This document shows, in pieces, positions 32,179 to 41,926 of a DNA stretch of 64,000 nt. The stretch comes from CAYJBH01 sp964368625 (lineage in GTDB: Bacteria > Bacillota > Clostridia > Oscillospirales > Ruminococcaceae). Every line of letters starts with the position of its first letter. Positions within the stretch are counted from its first letter, which is position 1. Both the position numbers and the translations under genes were made by a program. The stretch covers positions 1-64,000 of the forward strand of contig CAYJBH010000004.1 of the NCBI GenBank assembly GCA_964368625.1. Reading direction: 5' to 3'. A model generated the notes under the pieces. It made no database searches. It worked only from the letters and a program-made list of their open reading frames with translations, and was not told the origin of the DNA.

Positions 32179-33030
32179 TCAATAGGAAAGAATTAGTCCC
32201 CCGTTGGATGCGTAAAATGAACACAGTCCTCTCGTATCAAACAGGCGAATCTTAGTTACATTTAAATATTTTTCACCAATCATGTCGCGAAGCTTTTCGG
32301 CACCTTCCAGATTGTTGCAATGGTTGATTATTACCTCACGTTCTTTATCGGTAGAAAAATTGGGGCATAGTTCCTCAATGAGATCAACAATTCGTGTAAA
32401 CGCTTTCTCCTTGCCTCTTGCCTTCTCTATAACCTTAACATTTCCTTCTTCAGCCCTCGCTATTGCCCGAATTCCTAAGGTCGAAGCTGTAAACCCAACC
32501 AGCTTATTCATTCTACCTGTTTTAATAAGCATGTTAAAATTTTCAAGAGAAAAAATAAGGGTGCGTTGCTTTACAAACTCGTCCACCTTAGTTTTTATTT
32601 CTTCAAAATCAAGCCCCTTCTCGGTTAGCTTCATAAGATATTCTGTAGCCATAATCATAACACCTGCGGTTGCCTTGGTGTCTATAACATGAATATTCTT
32701 TTCCGGAGACTCTCCGAGAATTAAGTCTCTCGCCTGTAGTGCAGAATTATATGTTCCGGATAATTTAGATGATATACATACGGCAAAACTGTTATGAGCT
32801 TTTTTAAACATGTCAGCCCAATCCTGTGGTGATGGGCAGGCAGAATTGGCAGTACCCTTTGTTGTTGCAAGGTCTGCAAGCATTTCATTTTTATTTATGT
32901 TTTCGTTATCGACATATTCATTCTCACCAATTCTTAGGGTCAGAGGAACTACCGAAAATCCAGTTTCTGAATTTTGGTAGTTTTCCGGTAATAAATCACT
33001 TGAACTGTCTGCGATTACCTGATATTTCAT
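32179..33030 (-). CDS. DegV family fatty-acid-binding protein
   Basis: The 283-residue two-domain protein has VIADSSSDLL at the N-terminus, ACPSPQDWADMF, CISSKLSGTYNSA (the Thr/Ser-rich fatty acid carboxylate pocket), VIDTKATAGVMIMA, a GRMNKLVGF helix and a C-terminal domain. Relatives such as FakB deliver fatty acids to the FakA kinase; no fakA is in the window. It is the first gene of the degV-MFS-nitroreductase group, 57 bases after the V-ATPase operon. No clear terminator separates the two, so read-through is possible. Confidence 0.9.
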   Translation of the reverse strand: MKYQVIADSSSDLLPENYQNSETGFSVVPLTLRIGENEYVDNENINKNEMLADLATTKGTANSACPSPQDWADMFKKAHNSFAVCISSKLSGTYNSALQARDLILGESPEKNIHVIDTKATAGVMIMATEYLMKLTEKGLDFEEIKTKVDEFVKQRTLIFSLENFNMLIKTGRMNKLVGFTASTLGIRAIARAEEGNVKVIEKARGKEKAFTRIVDLIEELCPNFSTDKEREVIINHCNNLEGAEKLRDMIGEKYLNVTKIRLFDTRGLCSFYASNGGLILSY

Positions 33031-33087
33031 AATATTTTTTGGAACCTTCCTCCACCGACGACAAATTTACCTTAAAATTTTAGTAAA

Positions 33088-33768
33088 TTATCCGTTAATG
33101 GCTGCGGCAGTACGCTCTTGTGCCTTGCGCATTGCCTCTTCAACCATCATGTCCTTTACCTTCATCAGCCTTGTAAGGTTTCCACGCTCATTCTCGTCCA
33201 GCTTCATGGTGATGTAGCGGATGGTTTCGATGTATCTCGGGATGGTAACGTATTCAAGTGCGTTAACACGCCGACGTGTTTTTTCAATCTCTATAGAAAG
33301 TAGTTCCACTGCTTTTTCAATCTCGGCTAGCTCTAATAAATCCTTCATAATTTCTGAAAGAGATAAAACAGCATCGTCTAATTCCCCCGAAGTATTTGCA
33401 AAAGCATAAGGATATATTTCGGCCGGTCGGTCGCTTTTTGCCTGAACTTCAAACTGTGGCACATCTACCGACATTATATTTCGGTACCCCACCGAGATCG
33501 AGATGCTCTGTTTTGGATAAAGCAAAGCCTGCTCTAAACTCTCGGGGCTCATGTTGCCGGAGGCAGAAGCAAAGCCTGCCGACGCCTGCTCAAGAGCAGC
33601 CTCAACCTTGCGGCGAAGCGTCTTGTTTTGGCGCACGATTTCTAAAAATTGTTTCATTAGCTCATCACGCTTATCCTTTAACAGCTTGTGTCCTCTTGTT
33701 GCTGTTTTAAGGCTGTTTTTTAGACGCGACAGCTCCATACGGGTTGGATTTACATTAAGTCTTGCCAC
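33088..33768 (-). CDS. ntpD: V-type ATPase subunit D
   Basis: The 226-residue central-stalk subunit rotates inside the A3B3 hexamer. The N-terminus MARLNVNPTRMELSRLKNSL is diagnostic, followed by a long coiled coil (about 1-70), a central domain and a second helix with KTRRRVNALEYVTIPRY that pairs with the first. It is the last gene of the nine-gene operon, 20 bases after ntpB. Length and order match the ntp operon of Enterococcus hirae. Confidence 0.96.
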   Translation of the reverse strand: MARLNVNPTRMELSRLKNSLKTATRGHKLLKDKRDELMKQFLEIVRQNKTLRRKVEAALEQASAGFASASGNMSPESLEQALLYPKQSISISVGYRNIMSVDVPQFEVQAKSDRPAEIYPYAFANTSGELDDAVLSLSEIMKDLLELAEIEKAVELLSIEIEKTRRRVNALEYVTIPRYIETIRYITMKLDENERGNLTRLMKVKDMMVEEAMRKAQERTAAAING

Positions 33769-33788
33769 CGGTTCTCCTCAACGTTAAA

Positions 33789-35168
33789 TTATAGCGTTTC
33801 CTCGGGATAGTATTTATCGATAAACTCCTGTTTAATACGCTTAAGCTCATTCTTCGGAAGTATAGTTAATAGCTTCCAACCAAGTTCAAGTGTTTCTTCG
33901 ATGCTACGGTTAACGTCGTAACCCTGGCTAACATACATCTTTTCAAATTCATCGGCAAAACGTGCAAACTTTTTATCTACCTCGGTTAGAGCCGCTTCTC
34001 CAAGAATTGTCATAAGTTCCTTAGCATCCTTGCCCCTAGCATATGCAGAGAACAGCTGGTTCATTGTGTTTGCATGATCCTCACGGGTTTTTCCTTCACC
34101 AATACCCTTATCTTTAAGACGGGAAAGTGATGGCAAAACATCGATTGGCGGGGTTAATCCCTTGCGGTAAAGATCACGAGAAATAATAATCTGACCCTCG
34201 GTGATATATCCTGTAAGGTCGGGAATTGGATGAGTTTTATCATCTTCCGGCATGGAGAGAATAGGAATCATGGTTATTGAACCCTGTTTGCCGATAAGAC
34301 GTCCGGCACGTTCATACATAGTTGCAAGGTCGGTATAAAGATAACCGGGATATCCACGACGACCGGGAACCTCTTTACGTGCAGCGGAAACTTCACGGAG
34401 TGCCTCGGCATAGTTGGTGATGTCGGTTATAATAACAAGAACATGCATGTCCTTTTCAAATGCAAGATACTCAGCAGCTGTTAGTGCCATACGAGGTGTA
34501 GAAATACGCTCGATAGCCGGGTCGTTAGCAAGGTTTAAGAAAAGAACGGCACGCGATAGTGCGCCTGTTTTAGCAAAATCGTTAACAAAAAAGTCTGCTT
34601 CTTCAAAGGTAATGCCAACTGCAGCGAAAACAACAGCAAAGTTACCGTCGTCGCCAAGCACCTTTGCTTGACGTGCAATCTGAGCAGCAAGCTGAGCATG
34701 GGGAAGTCCCGAACCGGAGAAAATTGGTAGCTTCTGTCCACGAACAAGCGTGTTAAGACCGTCGATAGCAGAAATACCTGTTTGTATAAACTGGTTTGGA
34801 TAGTCACGTGCGGCGGGGTTCATTGGCTGGCCGTTAATGTCTAATCTCTTTTCAGCAAGAATTTCAGGACCGTTATCTTTCGGCTTTCCTAGACCATCAA
34901 AAACACGGCCAAGCATGTCGTCAGAAACACCTAGCTCTAAGCCATGGCCTAAAAATCTAACCTTTGAATCTTTTAGGTTAATGCCGGCACTGCTCTCAAA
35001 CAGCTGTACCAGAGCGTCACTACCCTCAATCTCAAGAACACGGCAACGACGAATCTCACCGTTCTGCAACTCAATCTCACCAAGCTCGCCGTAGGTAACA
35101 CCTTCAACGCCGCTAACCAGCATCAGAGGGCCCGCTACCTCACCGATGGTACGATATTCTCTCATCAT
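33789..35168 (-). CDS. ntpB: V-type ATPase subunit B (non-catalytic nucleotide-binding)
   Basis: The 459-residue regulatory subunit of the A3B3 head has an N-terminal beta barrel (MMREYRTIGEVAGPLMLVSG), the central domain with LPIFSGSGLPHAQLAAQIARQA in place of a Walker A loop, ERISTPRMALTAAEYLA and GRRGYPGYLYTDLATMYERAG. The degenerate P-loop is as expected for B rather than A. It starts six bases after the ntpA stop. Confidence 0.97.
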   Translation of the reverse strand: MMREYRTIGEVAGPLMLVSGVEGVTYGELGEIELQNGEIRRCRVLEIEGSDALVQLFESSAGINLKDSKVRFLGHGLELGVSDDMLGRVFDGLGKPKDNGPEILAEKRLDINGQPMNPAARDYPNQFIQTGISAIDGLNTLVRGQKLPIFSGSGLPHAQLAAQIARQAKVLGDDGNFAVVFAAVGITFEEADFFVNDFAKTGALSRAVLFLNLANDPAIERISTPRMALTAAEYLAFEKDMHVLVIITDITNYAEALREVSAARKEVPGRRGYPGYLYTDLATMYERAGRLIGKQGSITMIPILSMPEDDKTHPIPDLTGYITEGQIIISRDLYRKGLTPPIDVLPSLSRLKDKGIGEGKTREDHANTMNQLFSAYARGKDAKELMTILGEAALTEVDKKFARFADEFEKMYVSQGYDVNRSIEETLELGWKLLTILPKNELKRIKQEFIDKYYPEETL

Positions 35169-35174
35169 AACTGT

Positions 35175-36947
35175 TTATTCCTTTCCGGCTTCTTCTGTAA
35201 GCTTTTCTATCTCTGCCTTAAATCCATCTGTTATTCTTTGGAAATCATTGGCAAATTTATCTTCGCTTGTATCCTTAGCACGACCAATCTCGTCACGCGA
35301 AGGAACCGAGATAATATCCTCTATACTAACTCCTGCGGCAATCGCTTTGCGTGCAGCAGTGTCAAATGCCAGTATCAAGGTTATAAGTGCTGCCTGTTTC
35401 TCACTAGAGGCGTAAGCATCGGTATCGGAGAATGCATTCTGTTGTAGGAAGTCTTCACGAAGCATTCTTGCAACTTCCATGGTTAAACGGTCATCGTGTG
35501 ATAAACTGTCCATACCAACCAGCTTAACAATTTCGTTAAGTTCACTTTCCTGTTGCAGTATTCGCATAGTTTCTATACGGTTAATTGCATAGCTCTCGCC
35601 CAGTCTTTCCTCATAATATGGAGAGAGTCTGTCAATATATAGTGAGTAGCTGTTTAGCCAGTTAATTGCAGGGAAGTGTCTTGCGTATGCAAGAGATGCA
35701 TCAAGACCCCAGAAAACCTTAACAATACGCAAGGTTGCCTGGCTAACAGGTTCCGAAATATCACCACCTGGAGGTGATACGGCGCCAATTGCCGAGAGTG
35801 AACCTTCGCGGTTATCGCTACCGGTACAAATAATACGGCCGGCACGCTCGTAGAACTGTGCTAAACGGCTGGTTAGATATGCAGGATAACCCTCTTCACC
35901 GGGCATCTCCTCTAAACGTCCACTCATCTCACGAAGAGCCTCTGCCCAACGGCTGGTAGAGTCTGCAATAATTGCAACATCATATCCCATGTCACGGAAA
36001 TATTCGGCGATGGTAATACCGGTGTAAACGCTTGCCTCACGAGCCGCAACAGGCATGTCGGAGGTGTTTGCGATAAGAACGGTACGTTTCATTAGGCTCT
36101 CGCCACTGCGAGGATCCTTTAGTTCAGGGAACTCGCGAAGAACGTCGGTCATCTCATTTCCACGCTCGCCACAGCCAACATAGATAACTATATCAACATC
36201 GCTCCACTTAGCAAGCTGATGCTGAACAACTGTTTTACCGCTTCCAAACGGACCCGGAACAGCGGCAGTACCACCCTTTGCAATCGGAAACAGCATATCA
36301 ACAATACGCTGACCGGTTACCATTGGGATGTTGGGAGGTAACTTTTGTTTATATGGACGTTCACGACGAACCGGCCACTTTTGAAGCATGGTAAGTTCAA
36401 AATCATTGCCGTCGTTATCGGTTAACATTGCAATTTTTTCAACAACGGTAAACTCACCGCTCTCTATAGCTTTAAGAGTACCGGATTTTCCGTAAGGAAT
36501 CATAATCTTATGTAAAACGGTTGGGCTTTCCTGAACAGTTCCGATAATATCGCCCTCATTAAGTTTATCACCAACCTTAGCTGTTGGAACAAACTCCCAT
36601 TTCTTTTCTCTAGAAATGCTGTCAACCTCGATACCGCGAGAGAGATTTGTGCCTACCATTTTTGCGATAACTTCGAGTGGACGTTGAATGCCGTCGTAGA
36701 TATTCTCAATCATTCCGGGTCCGAGCTCAACAGATAGCGGTGCGCCGGTAGTTTCAACAACGTCTCCCGGGCCTATGCCCGCAGTCTCCTCATAAACCTG
36801 AATAGAAGCAGCGTCGCCACGCATCTCAATAATTTCGCCGATGATACGGTCCTTACCAACCCTAACAACGTCGAACATATTTGCGTGTGCCAGTCCCTTA
36901 GCTACTACTAATGGACCTGCCACCTTAACAATTGTTCCGTTTTCCAT
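35175..36947 (-). CDS. ntpA: V-type ATPase catalytic subunit A
   Basis: The 590-residue catalytic subunit has Walker A GPFGSGKT at 232-239, the non-homologous (bulge) insertion characteristic of A subunits at about 110-190, VYVGCGERGNEMT-type catalytic segment, SRWAEALREMSGRLEEMPGEEGYPAYL and the PPGGDISEP loop. I take ATG 36947 (MENGTIVKVAGPLVVA). Its ribosome site AAAGGA lies 14 bases upstream, the same unusually long arrangement seen for ntpE and the GH13 gene. An upstream in-frame start at 36995 would overlap ntpG. Confidence 0.97.
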   Translation of the reverse strand: MENGTIVKVAGPLVVAKGLAHANMFDVVRVGKDRIIGEIIEMRGDAASIQVYEETAGIGPGDVVETTGAPLSVELGPGMIENIYDGIQRPLEVIAKMVGTNLSRGIEVDSISREKKWEFVPTAKVGDKLNEGDIIGTVQESPTVLHKIMIPYGKSGTLKAIESGEFTVVEKIAMLTDNDGNDFELTMLQKWPVRRERPYKQKLPPNIPMVTGQRIVDMLFPIAKGGTAAVPGPFGSGKTVVQHQLAKWSDVDIVIYVGCGERGNEMTDVLREFPELKDPRSGESLMKRTVLIANTSDMPVAAREASVYTGITIAEYFRDMGYDVAIIADSTSRWAEALREMSGRLEEMPGEEGYPAYLTSRLAQFYERAGRIICTGSDNREGSLSAIGAVSPPGGDISEPVSQATLRIVKVFWGLDASLAYARHFPAINWLNSYSLYIDRLSPYYEERLGESYAINRIETMRILQQESELNEIVKLVGMDSLSHDDRLTMEVARMLREDFLQQNAFSDTDAYASSEKQAALITLILAFDTAARKAIAAGVSIEDIISVPSRDEIGRAKDTSEDKFANDFQRITDGFKAEIEKLTEEAGKE

Positions 36948-36966
36948 ATAGATGTCCGTTCCTTTC

Positions 36967-37278
36967 TTATTTAAGTATATCGGCACCGACTGCACGTTCT
37001 ACCGACTTGCTAACATTTGCAAGTGCGACACCGTTAGAGCCGTCTTTACCGGGTATTAGTATAATTGCCGGTAAAGGTAGTTTGCTATATTCGGCAATCT
37101 CAGCGCTTAACTTCTGTGCCAAATCGTCGGTTATATAGATCACCGCAGTGTTTTCTTTGGCAAGCCGTGTTAGTTGTTCCTTTGCCTCAGCTTCGTTATC
37201 AGCATAACAGACCTTAAGACCTATAGCCTTAAAGCCGATAACCGTTTCCCTATCTCCTATTACCGCTACGTTATACAT
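36967..37278 (-). CDS. ntpG: V-type ATPase subunit F (NtpG)
   Basis: The 103-residue Rossmann-like protein starts MYNVAVIGDRETVIGFKAIG and has TAVIYITDDLAQKL and PAIILIPGKDG. It joins the central shaft with subunit D and links it to C. It overlaps ntpC by 8 bases. NtpG is the E. hirae name; the general name is subunit F. Confidence 0.93.
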   Translation of the reverse strand: MYNVAVIGDRETVIGFKAIGLKVCYADNEAEAKEQLTRLAKENTAVIYITDDLAQKLSAEIAEYSKLPLPAIILIPGKDGSNGVALANVSKSVERAVGADILK

Positions 37279-38269
37279 AGGTTTCCCTCAGTTTTTCCGA
37301 TAAAATATCCGATTTAACTCCCGCCTTAAGTCCTGCAAATATTGTTCTAAGTACAACTAACTCATTTTCCTTAGCGGCAACATAGGATATCGGCACTTCA
37401 ACACCGAATGCTACCCGTTTGCCCTGTTTAATAAAGGAAGTAAGAGCATCATCTACCGCCTTGTCCAGTGCGGCAAGACCTTTTTCGCGGCGCAGTGTTT
37501 CGGCAGCAACCGCCGCAACACTCACAAAATATGAACCGGTAAATGTATTAACAACCACCTCCGGTGTCATCTCGATAAGCAGACGGCTAATCGGTATGTT
37601 TCCGCCTTCAATAAAATATTTCTTTAGCTCGTTGAACTCTGCTCCCATTCTTGCAAGTCTAACTGATGCACGAAGATTTTGCATGTCAACCTGTAGCTTA
37701 AAGTAATCAACTATATATTTCTCGCCGGTATATTCTGCAATTTCACCCATATCGGCAAACTGCTCCTTGTCGAGAAAACCGTCAACCAGCTGAGGATCGC
37801 CACTATTAACAAGCGACGCCTTAGCATCTGCGGTGGCTTTTGCGAGTCGTTTTGGAAGAGCGGAATACTTATCCTCTAATATTGCAGTTATAAGTCGCTC
37901 ACCCTGTACTCTTCCGCAGTCTGAAAGAAGTCCGGTGTATTCATCGCCGGTAGCTATACCTTTTAATATAGTCTTAACATTATGGTAGTCGTATTTTGCA
38001 CGAAAGAAATCAAGCATAGTTTTGTCGGCAAATAGCTCGGATGCCTCGCGATAGCAACGCTGACCCACCTTGGTAAACTCTGCCTCAATGGTAGAGGGGG
38101 TGGTGTCAGGTGTTACGTAGGAAAGCTCGGCTAAGAGCTTAATTCCATCCGATATCGAACCGGCTTCGCAAAGTCGTATAAGGGTTGTTCTCGGCAAAAA
38201 TCCACGTTCAAGCGCCTTTATACGACCGCTCGCATAAAGATAATCGATATCTCTTGTCTTTTTGTTCAA
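37271..38269 (-). CDS. ntpC: V-type ATPase subunit C (d-type socket)
   Basis: The 332-residue, mainly helical protein sits on the membrane rotor ring and receives the shaft. The N-terminus DIDYLYASGRIKALERGFL and the FFRAKYDYHNVKTILKG segment match the family. It lies between ntpE (6-base gap) and ntpG (8-base overlap). Confidence 0.93.
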   Translation of the reverse strand: MNKKTRDIDYLYASGRIKALERGFLPRTTLIRLCEAGSISDGIKLLAELSYVTPDTTPSTIEAEFTKVGQRCYREASELFADKTMLDFFRAKYDYHNVKTILKGIATGDEYTGLLSDCGRVQGERLITAILEDKYSALPKRLAKATADAKASLVNSGDPQLVDGFLDKEQFADMGEIAEYTGEKYIVDYFKLQVDMQNLRASVRLARMGAEFNELKKYFIEGGNIPISRLLIEMTPEVVVNTFTGSYFVSVAAVAAETLRREKGLAALDKAVDDALTSFIKQGKRVAFGVEVPISYVAAKENELVVLRTIFAGLKAGVKSDILSEKLRETYV

Positions 38270-38274
38270 TATTC

Positions 38275-38859
38275 TTACCCCTCAAAAAGGATGCCGGCGA
38301 CCTCACCCGATAGCTCGGTATGAGCCCTGTCTAACAGACGGTCAAAGCTACAGTTTATCTCGATGTCGTTACAACGAAGAATAAAACCACCGCTAATATT
38401 AACAGTATCCTTTGCCGGCTTAAAATCTCCGCCGATATTTTTACTAAGTTGCTTTGCAAGCTGTGAGCCAAGCTTATCGCGATCGGCAGGATTCATTAAT
38501 ATCTCACCGCTCTTTTCGTTAAGCCCTTTGCCAAGCCCTAAAAGCACCAACAGCATATCATCAGGCTGTAGCGCAAGAAGTTCCTTCTTTGCGGCCACGA
38601 AGGCGCGGTCGATGAGACTTCTTTTTTTTGTTAGCAAGGCTAACTTAACTGTGCCTTCACTTGTGTGACTTGATCTTGCTTTTGCTGCGGCTATCTCGGC
38701 GGTACCCTTTTGTAGGGCTTCTGCCTCAGCCGCTTTTGCCTTTTGAGCATAGCCACGGCTAAGTTCTTCCGCCTGTGCGGTAGCCTTTGCGATAATGCGA
38801 TCCTTTTCGGAATTTGCATCTAACGCAATCTGAGCCTTTATCTTCTCAAACCCCTGCAT
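38275..38859 (-). CDS. ntpE: V-type ATPase subunit E (peripheral stalk)
   Basis: A 194-residue protein with an N-terminal alanine-rich coiled coil (about 1-80), partner of the NtpF coiled coil in the stator stalk, and a C-terminal globular domain with VNISGGFILRCNDIEINCSFDRLLD, typical of E subunits. The ATG is preceded by AAAGGA with a 12-base gap, like ntpA. Confidence 0.92.
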   Translation of the reverse strand: MQGFEKIKAQIALDANSEKDRIIAKATAQAEELSRGYAQKAKAAEAEALQKGTAEIAAAKARSSHTSEGTVKLALLTKKRSLIDRAFVAAKKELLALQPDDMLLVLLGLGKGLNEKSGEILMNPADRDKLGSQLAKQLSKNIGGDFKPAKDTVNISGGFILRCNDIEINCSFDRLLDRAHTELSGEVAGILFEG

Positions 38860-38906
38860 CTGTAAGTCCGTTCCTTTCTAAAAATATGTGGATAGATTAG
38901 CTCGCC

Positions 38907-39398
38907 TTAAACTGCGATACCATTCCACATAAGGAAGGAGATAAGCAGAGCAAGAACGGCATATGTTTCAACAAGTGCCGGATACATCATAGCCTTACCG
39001 AGCTCTTCGGGACGCTTTGCAATGATACCCATACAAGCAGCAGCAGCACGACCCTGTGCAATACCAGAGAAAAGTCCGGCAAGTGCGATTGGCATTGCAC
39101 ACATAAATAGTGCAAAACCTGTTTCTATAGAAAGATCAGCAATTCCACCACCAAGCACACCTATTTTAAGCATGATAAGGAAAGCGATAATCATTCCGTA
39201 AATACCCTGTGTTCCGGGAAGTGCCTGTAGTAGAAGTGTCTGACCAAATTTGTCGGGATCTTCGGTAAGTACGCCTGCGGCAGCCTCACCGGCAATACCA
39301 ACGCCTTTAGCCGAGCCGGTGCCGGCAAGACCCATAGCTAGTGCAGCACCAAGTAGTGCGAGACCGGTTCCGGAAAACAGTGTTTCAGCCCAATTCAT
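38907..39398 (-). CDS. ntpK: V-type ATPase subunit K, Na+-type 16-kDa proteolipid
   Basis: This 163-residue, four-helix duplicated proteolipid forms the rotor ring. The ligands that bind sodium in E. hirae NtpK are all present at matching positions: Leu60, Thr63 and Gln64 in LPGTQG, Gln115 in GIAQG and Glu144 in LVETY. The enzyme is therefore very probably sodium-coupled. Glycine-rich GTGSAKGVGIAGEAAAG packing segments are conserved. The single glutamate in the second hairpin is the ion carrier. Confidence 0.95.
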   Translation of the reverse strand: MNWAETLFSGTGLALLGAALAMGLAGTGSAKGVGIAGEAAAGVLTEDPDKFGQTLLLQALPGTQGIYGMIIAFLIMLKIGVLGGGIADLSIETGFALFMCAMPIALAGLFSGIAQGRAAAACMGIIAKRPEELGKAMMYPALVETYAVLALLISFLMWNGIAV

Positions 39399-39473
39399 AT
39401 TAAATTTCCTCCGTGTTAAATGTTGTTTTGGTAATTTTTTATTTTTAAAGAGGTTTCCCTCGCTTACCCTTAA

Positions 39474-41447
39474 TTATTTATCCTTTAAAACCTCTACATG
39501 CTTTGTTCTGTTGCAGAAAGGCTTAAACGGTTTGCCGCCCGGCATATAGAACTTACCGAAAAATTCAATAAACTGTAAACGGCTGGTATGAACGAATGTT
39601 CCGAGAATGTTGATACCGACGTTAAATACATGTCCGATAACAAAGATAATAACAAGAAGTATAACTCCCGGAACTGTTGGACCAAGTAAGGTTCCCATGG
39701 TGTTCATAACCTGGGCGATAACGGCGGTAGCAAGCCCTAGTGCTAGTAGACGACTATAGGACAGAACATCCGCAAGATATCCCGTAACACCGTAAAGTTC
39801 GCCAAGACCTGCCGTAATTTTTTTTAGGCCCTTTTCGTTTCTGCCCTTTGTTAAAAGAATTAGAACAACGCCAACAAGTGCTATGTATAGTCCGAGATTT
39901 GCTATCGGCATAACAATACCAAGTCCTATCTCGATTCCAACAACACCAAGACCTATAAAGATTAACAGCCAAAGCCCTTCATCTAAAACAGCATCAACCG
40001 GTTTGCCAAATTTGCATTTTTGATACATCGAGAGAACCATGCCAAGTATTATCTGAACAACACCGAATCCAAGCGACACACCAAAAAGAATCAATGGTTC
40101 TGCAAGTGGATCAAACAGTAAAGGTTTTGGCGTTATAGCCGTTCCGGTGAACATCTCGGTTACCGTAGGTATAAAGTTTCCAAAAAAGCTTCCGAAGAAG
40201 AAACCCCAGATAATTGTTGCGATACCGCCCAGTATACCTACCTGCAATAGTTTTTTCATGGTGCCTTCTGATGGTTTTGCACGTTTAAGTACAAGGTAGG
40301 AGGCAAGTGCAATAATAATACCGTAGGCAACATCGCCCATCATTAGTCCGAAATATATAAAGAAAAACGGTGCTATAAATGGGTTGGGGTCAATCGGACT
40401 GTTATACTGTGGAAGTGCATAAAGTGAGGTAACCATTTCAAAAGGTTTATTAAATGCATTGTTTTTAAGAACAATAGGTACCTCGGCAACCTCTTCTTCT
40501 GTAGGGTCGCTCAACTCGTAAGCACAGCAGTAACCGTCTAAAAGTTTTGATATGGTTTCCTCAGAGGTTACAGGCAGGTATCCTGATAGTAATAAGGTGT
40601 TCTTTGTACCTGCTTGGGAAAGCTTGGTAATCTCACGGTTAAATCTTGTAGTGGCAAGATCGAGAGCAGACTCGAGCTGAGAGCGGAAGCCGGCCTTCGC
40701 CATCACAGCGTCTTTATGCTGTTCGATTTTTTTGTTTTTCTCCGAAACTTCTGTCTCGATTTTCTTGGTGTTCTCTGCTGCAGTTCCTGTTATATCACGG
40801 TAGAGCTGCCTCGAGAATCCAAGTGGCTTAAGCGATGATATCGCCTCCTCTTCATCCTTCTTTAAACAAAGTAATGCAAAGAACTGTTGTTCAATTGAAG
40901 CATCACCCATCAAAAATTCTACCGGACAGTTCTCAGGTAGTTCCTGCTCTAACATCTCCTTGGTTACACCAAGAGGCACAGCACCAAACACTGTGCTATA
41001 GTAGCGGCCACCTTGCTTATCGAGAGGCAGATCAATGCCAATCAACGGTTTAATAGTAGCAAGCCCTGTTTCAAGACGAAGAACGGCGGACTCGCAAGCT
41101 GCAATATCGGAAGCAAGTCCGTTAATTTCCTCGGCAAGAGACAAAGCTTTGCCGAACGCCACTTCATCCTCAAACTCGCTCTCGTTAAGACGCGGTAGAG
41201 GGGCAAGAAAGCCTTTCTTAGACGGCGCATATTTTGCTATGGTAGCTACCGCTGAACGAAGCGATGCCACATCACCGTCGTCCGCTTCGCCGGTGCTTTT
41301 TATTATTAGATTCTCATATTCAGGTTGCTGTAGATAGTCGTCGGTGTTGCGAAGTTCAACGCAACCTTCCTTCGCAAGAGCTTTAAATAAGCTCCCTGCC
41401 TCCTGTTTTGCAACAAGGCAGGCTAACTTTTTCATCTTAATTATCAT
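39474..41447 (-). CDS. ntpI: V-type ATPase subunit I (a-type stator)
   Basis: The 657-residue protein has a soluble N-terminal half with two coiled coils (about 85-120 and 215-280) that holds the peripheral stalks. The membrane half starts near 350 and has seven to eight helices, including FFFIYFGLMMGDVAYG, GYLADVLSYSRLLALGLAT and a late helix with the arginine that faces the rotor. It supplies the ion half-channels. It ends 75 bases before ntpK and starts on the base where ntpF ends. Confidence 0.95.
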   Translation of the reverse strand: MIIKMKKLACLVAKQEAGSLFKALAKEGCVELRNTDDYLQQPEYENLIIKSTGEADDGDVASLRSAVATIAKYAPSKKGFLAPLPRLNESEFEDEVAFGKALSLAEEINGLASDIAACESAVLRLETGLATIKPLIGIDLPLDKQGGRYYSTVFGAVPLGVTKEMLEQELPENCPVEFLMGDASIEQQFFALLCLKKDEEEAISSLKPLGFSRQLYRDITGTAAENTKKIETEVSEKNKKIEQHKDAVMAKAGFRSQLESALDLATTRFNREITKLSQAGTKNTLLLSGYLPVTSEETISKLLDGYCCAYELSDPTEEEVAEVPIVLKNNAFNKPFEMVTSLYALPQYNSPIDPNPFIAPFFFIYFGLMMGDVAYGIIIALASYLVLKRAKPSEGTMKKLLQVGILGGIATIIWGFFFGSFFGNFIPTVTEMFTGTAITPKPLLFDPLAEPLILFGVSLGFGVVQIILGMVLSMYQKCKFGKPVDAVLDEGLWLLIFIGLGVVGIEIGLGIVMPIANLGLYIALVGVVLILLTKGRNEKGLKKITAGLGELYGVTGYLADVLSYSRLLALGLATAVIAQVMNTMGTLLGPTVPGVILLVIIFVIGHVFNVGINILGTFVHTSRLQFIEFFGKFYMPGGKPFKPFCNRTKHVEVLKDK

Positions 41448-41761
41448 TAGTTGTCAGTCACCTTGTCGATAATAAACTTAACTGCTTTGTCCATCTTTGC
41501 CGAGGCACTACTCTCTAGCTGAGCCGTAGCCGCAATCGCTTTTTGTTTAGCCTCAGTTTCTGCCGTGGCAGATAATTTTTCCTGCTGTTCCAGCTGCTGT
41601 TGAATCTGTGCGCGTGCGGAATCTACCGCCTTGTTACAGGAATCCTCCCCATCAGCCTTAGCCTTTGCAAGAATCGTTCTCGCCTCTTTATGGGCTTCTT
41701 CGGTTATTTGGTCTGCCAGGCGCTCGGCCTCGCTAACCTCCCTTATCGCATCTATCGCCAT
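41447..41761 (-). CDS. ntpF: V-type ATPase peripheral stalk subunit (NtpF/AhaH-like)
   Basis: A 104-residue, almost wholly coiled-coil protein rich in Ala, Glu, Lys and Gln (ADQITEEAHKEARTILAKAK). It pairs with subunit E to form the stator rod. The name rests on its composition and first place in an operon whose order (F-I-K-E-C-G-A-B-D) matches E. hirae ntp. ATG 41761 has GGAGAC upstream, and its stop overlaps the start of ntpI by one base. Confidence 0.85.
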   Translation of the reverse strand: MAIDAIREVSEAERLADQITEEAHKEARTILAKAKADGEDSCNKAVDSARAQIQQQLEQQEKLSATAETEAKQKAIAATAQLESSASAKMDKAVKFIIDKVTDN

Positions 41762-41805
41762 TGCTGTCTCCGAATGTTTGTTTACTTAGAGTTTCTTCCG
41801 AGAAA

Positions 41806-41834
41806 ATTATAACACAGCTTAATAACTATTACAA
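41806..41834 (-). promoter_or_regulatory. Promoter of the V-ATPase operon
   Basis: Minus-strand TTGTAA (41829-41834), 17-nt spacer, TATAAT (41806-41811), about 45 bases before the ntpF start. Confidence 0.7.
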
Positions 41835-41926
41835 TACTATTGGAGCGATTATTGTAACTTTTTTGTCATTTCATAATAATTTCACCTTATTAGAGGAAAC
41901 TTGAAAAAATTTAGCCGTGTTGTTTG

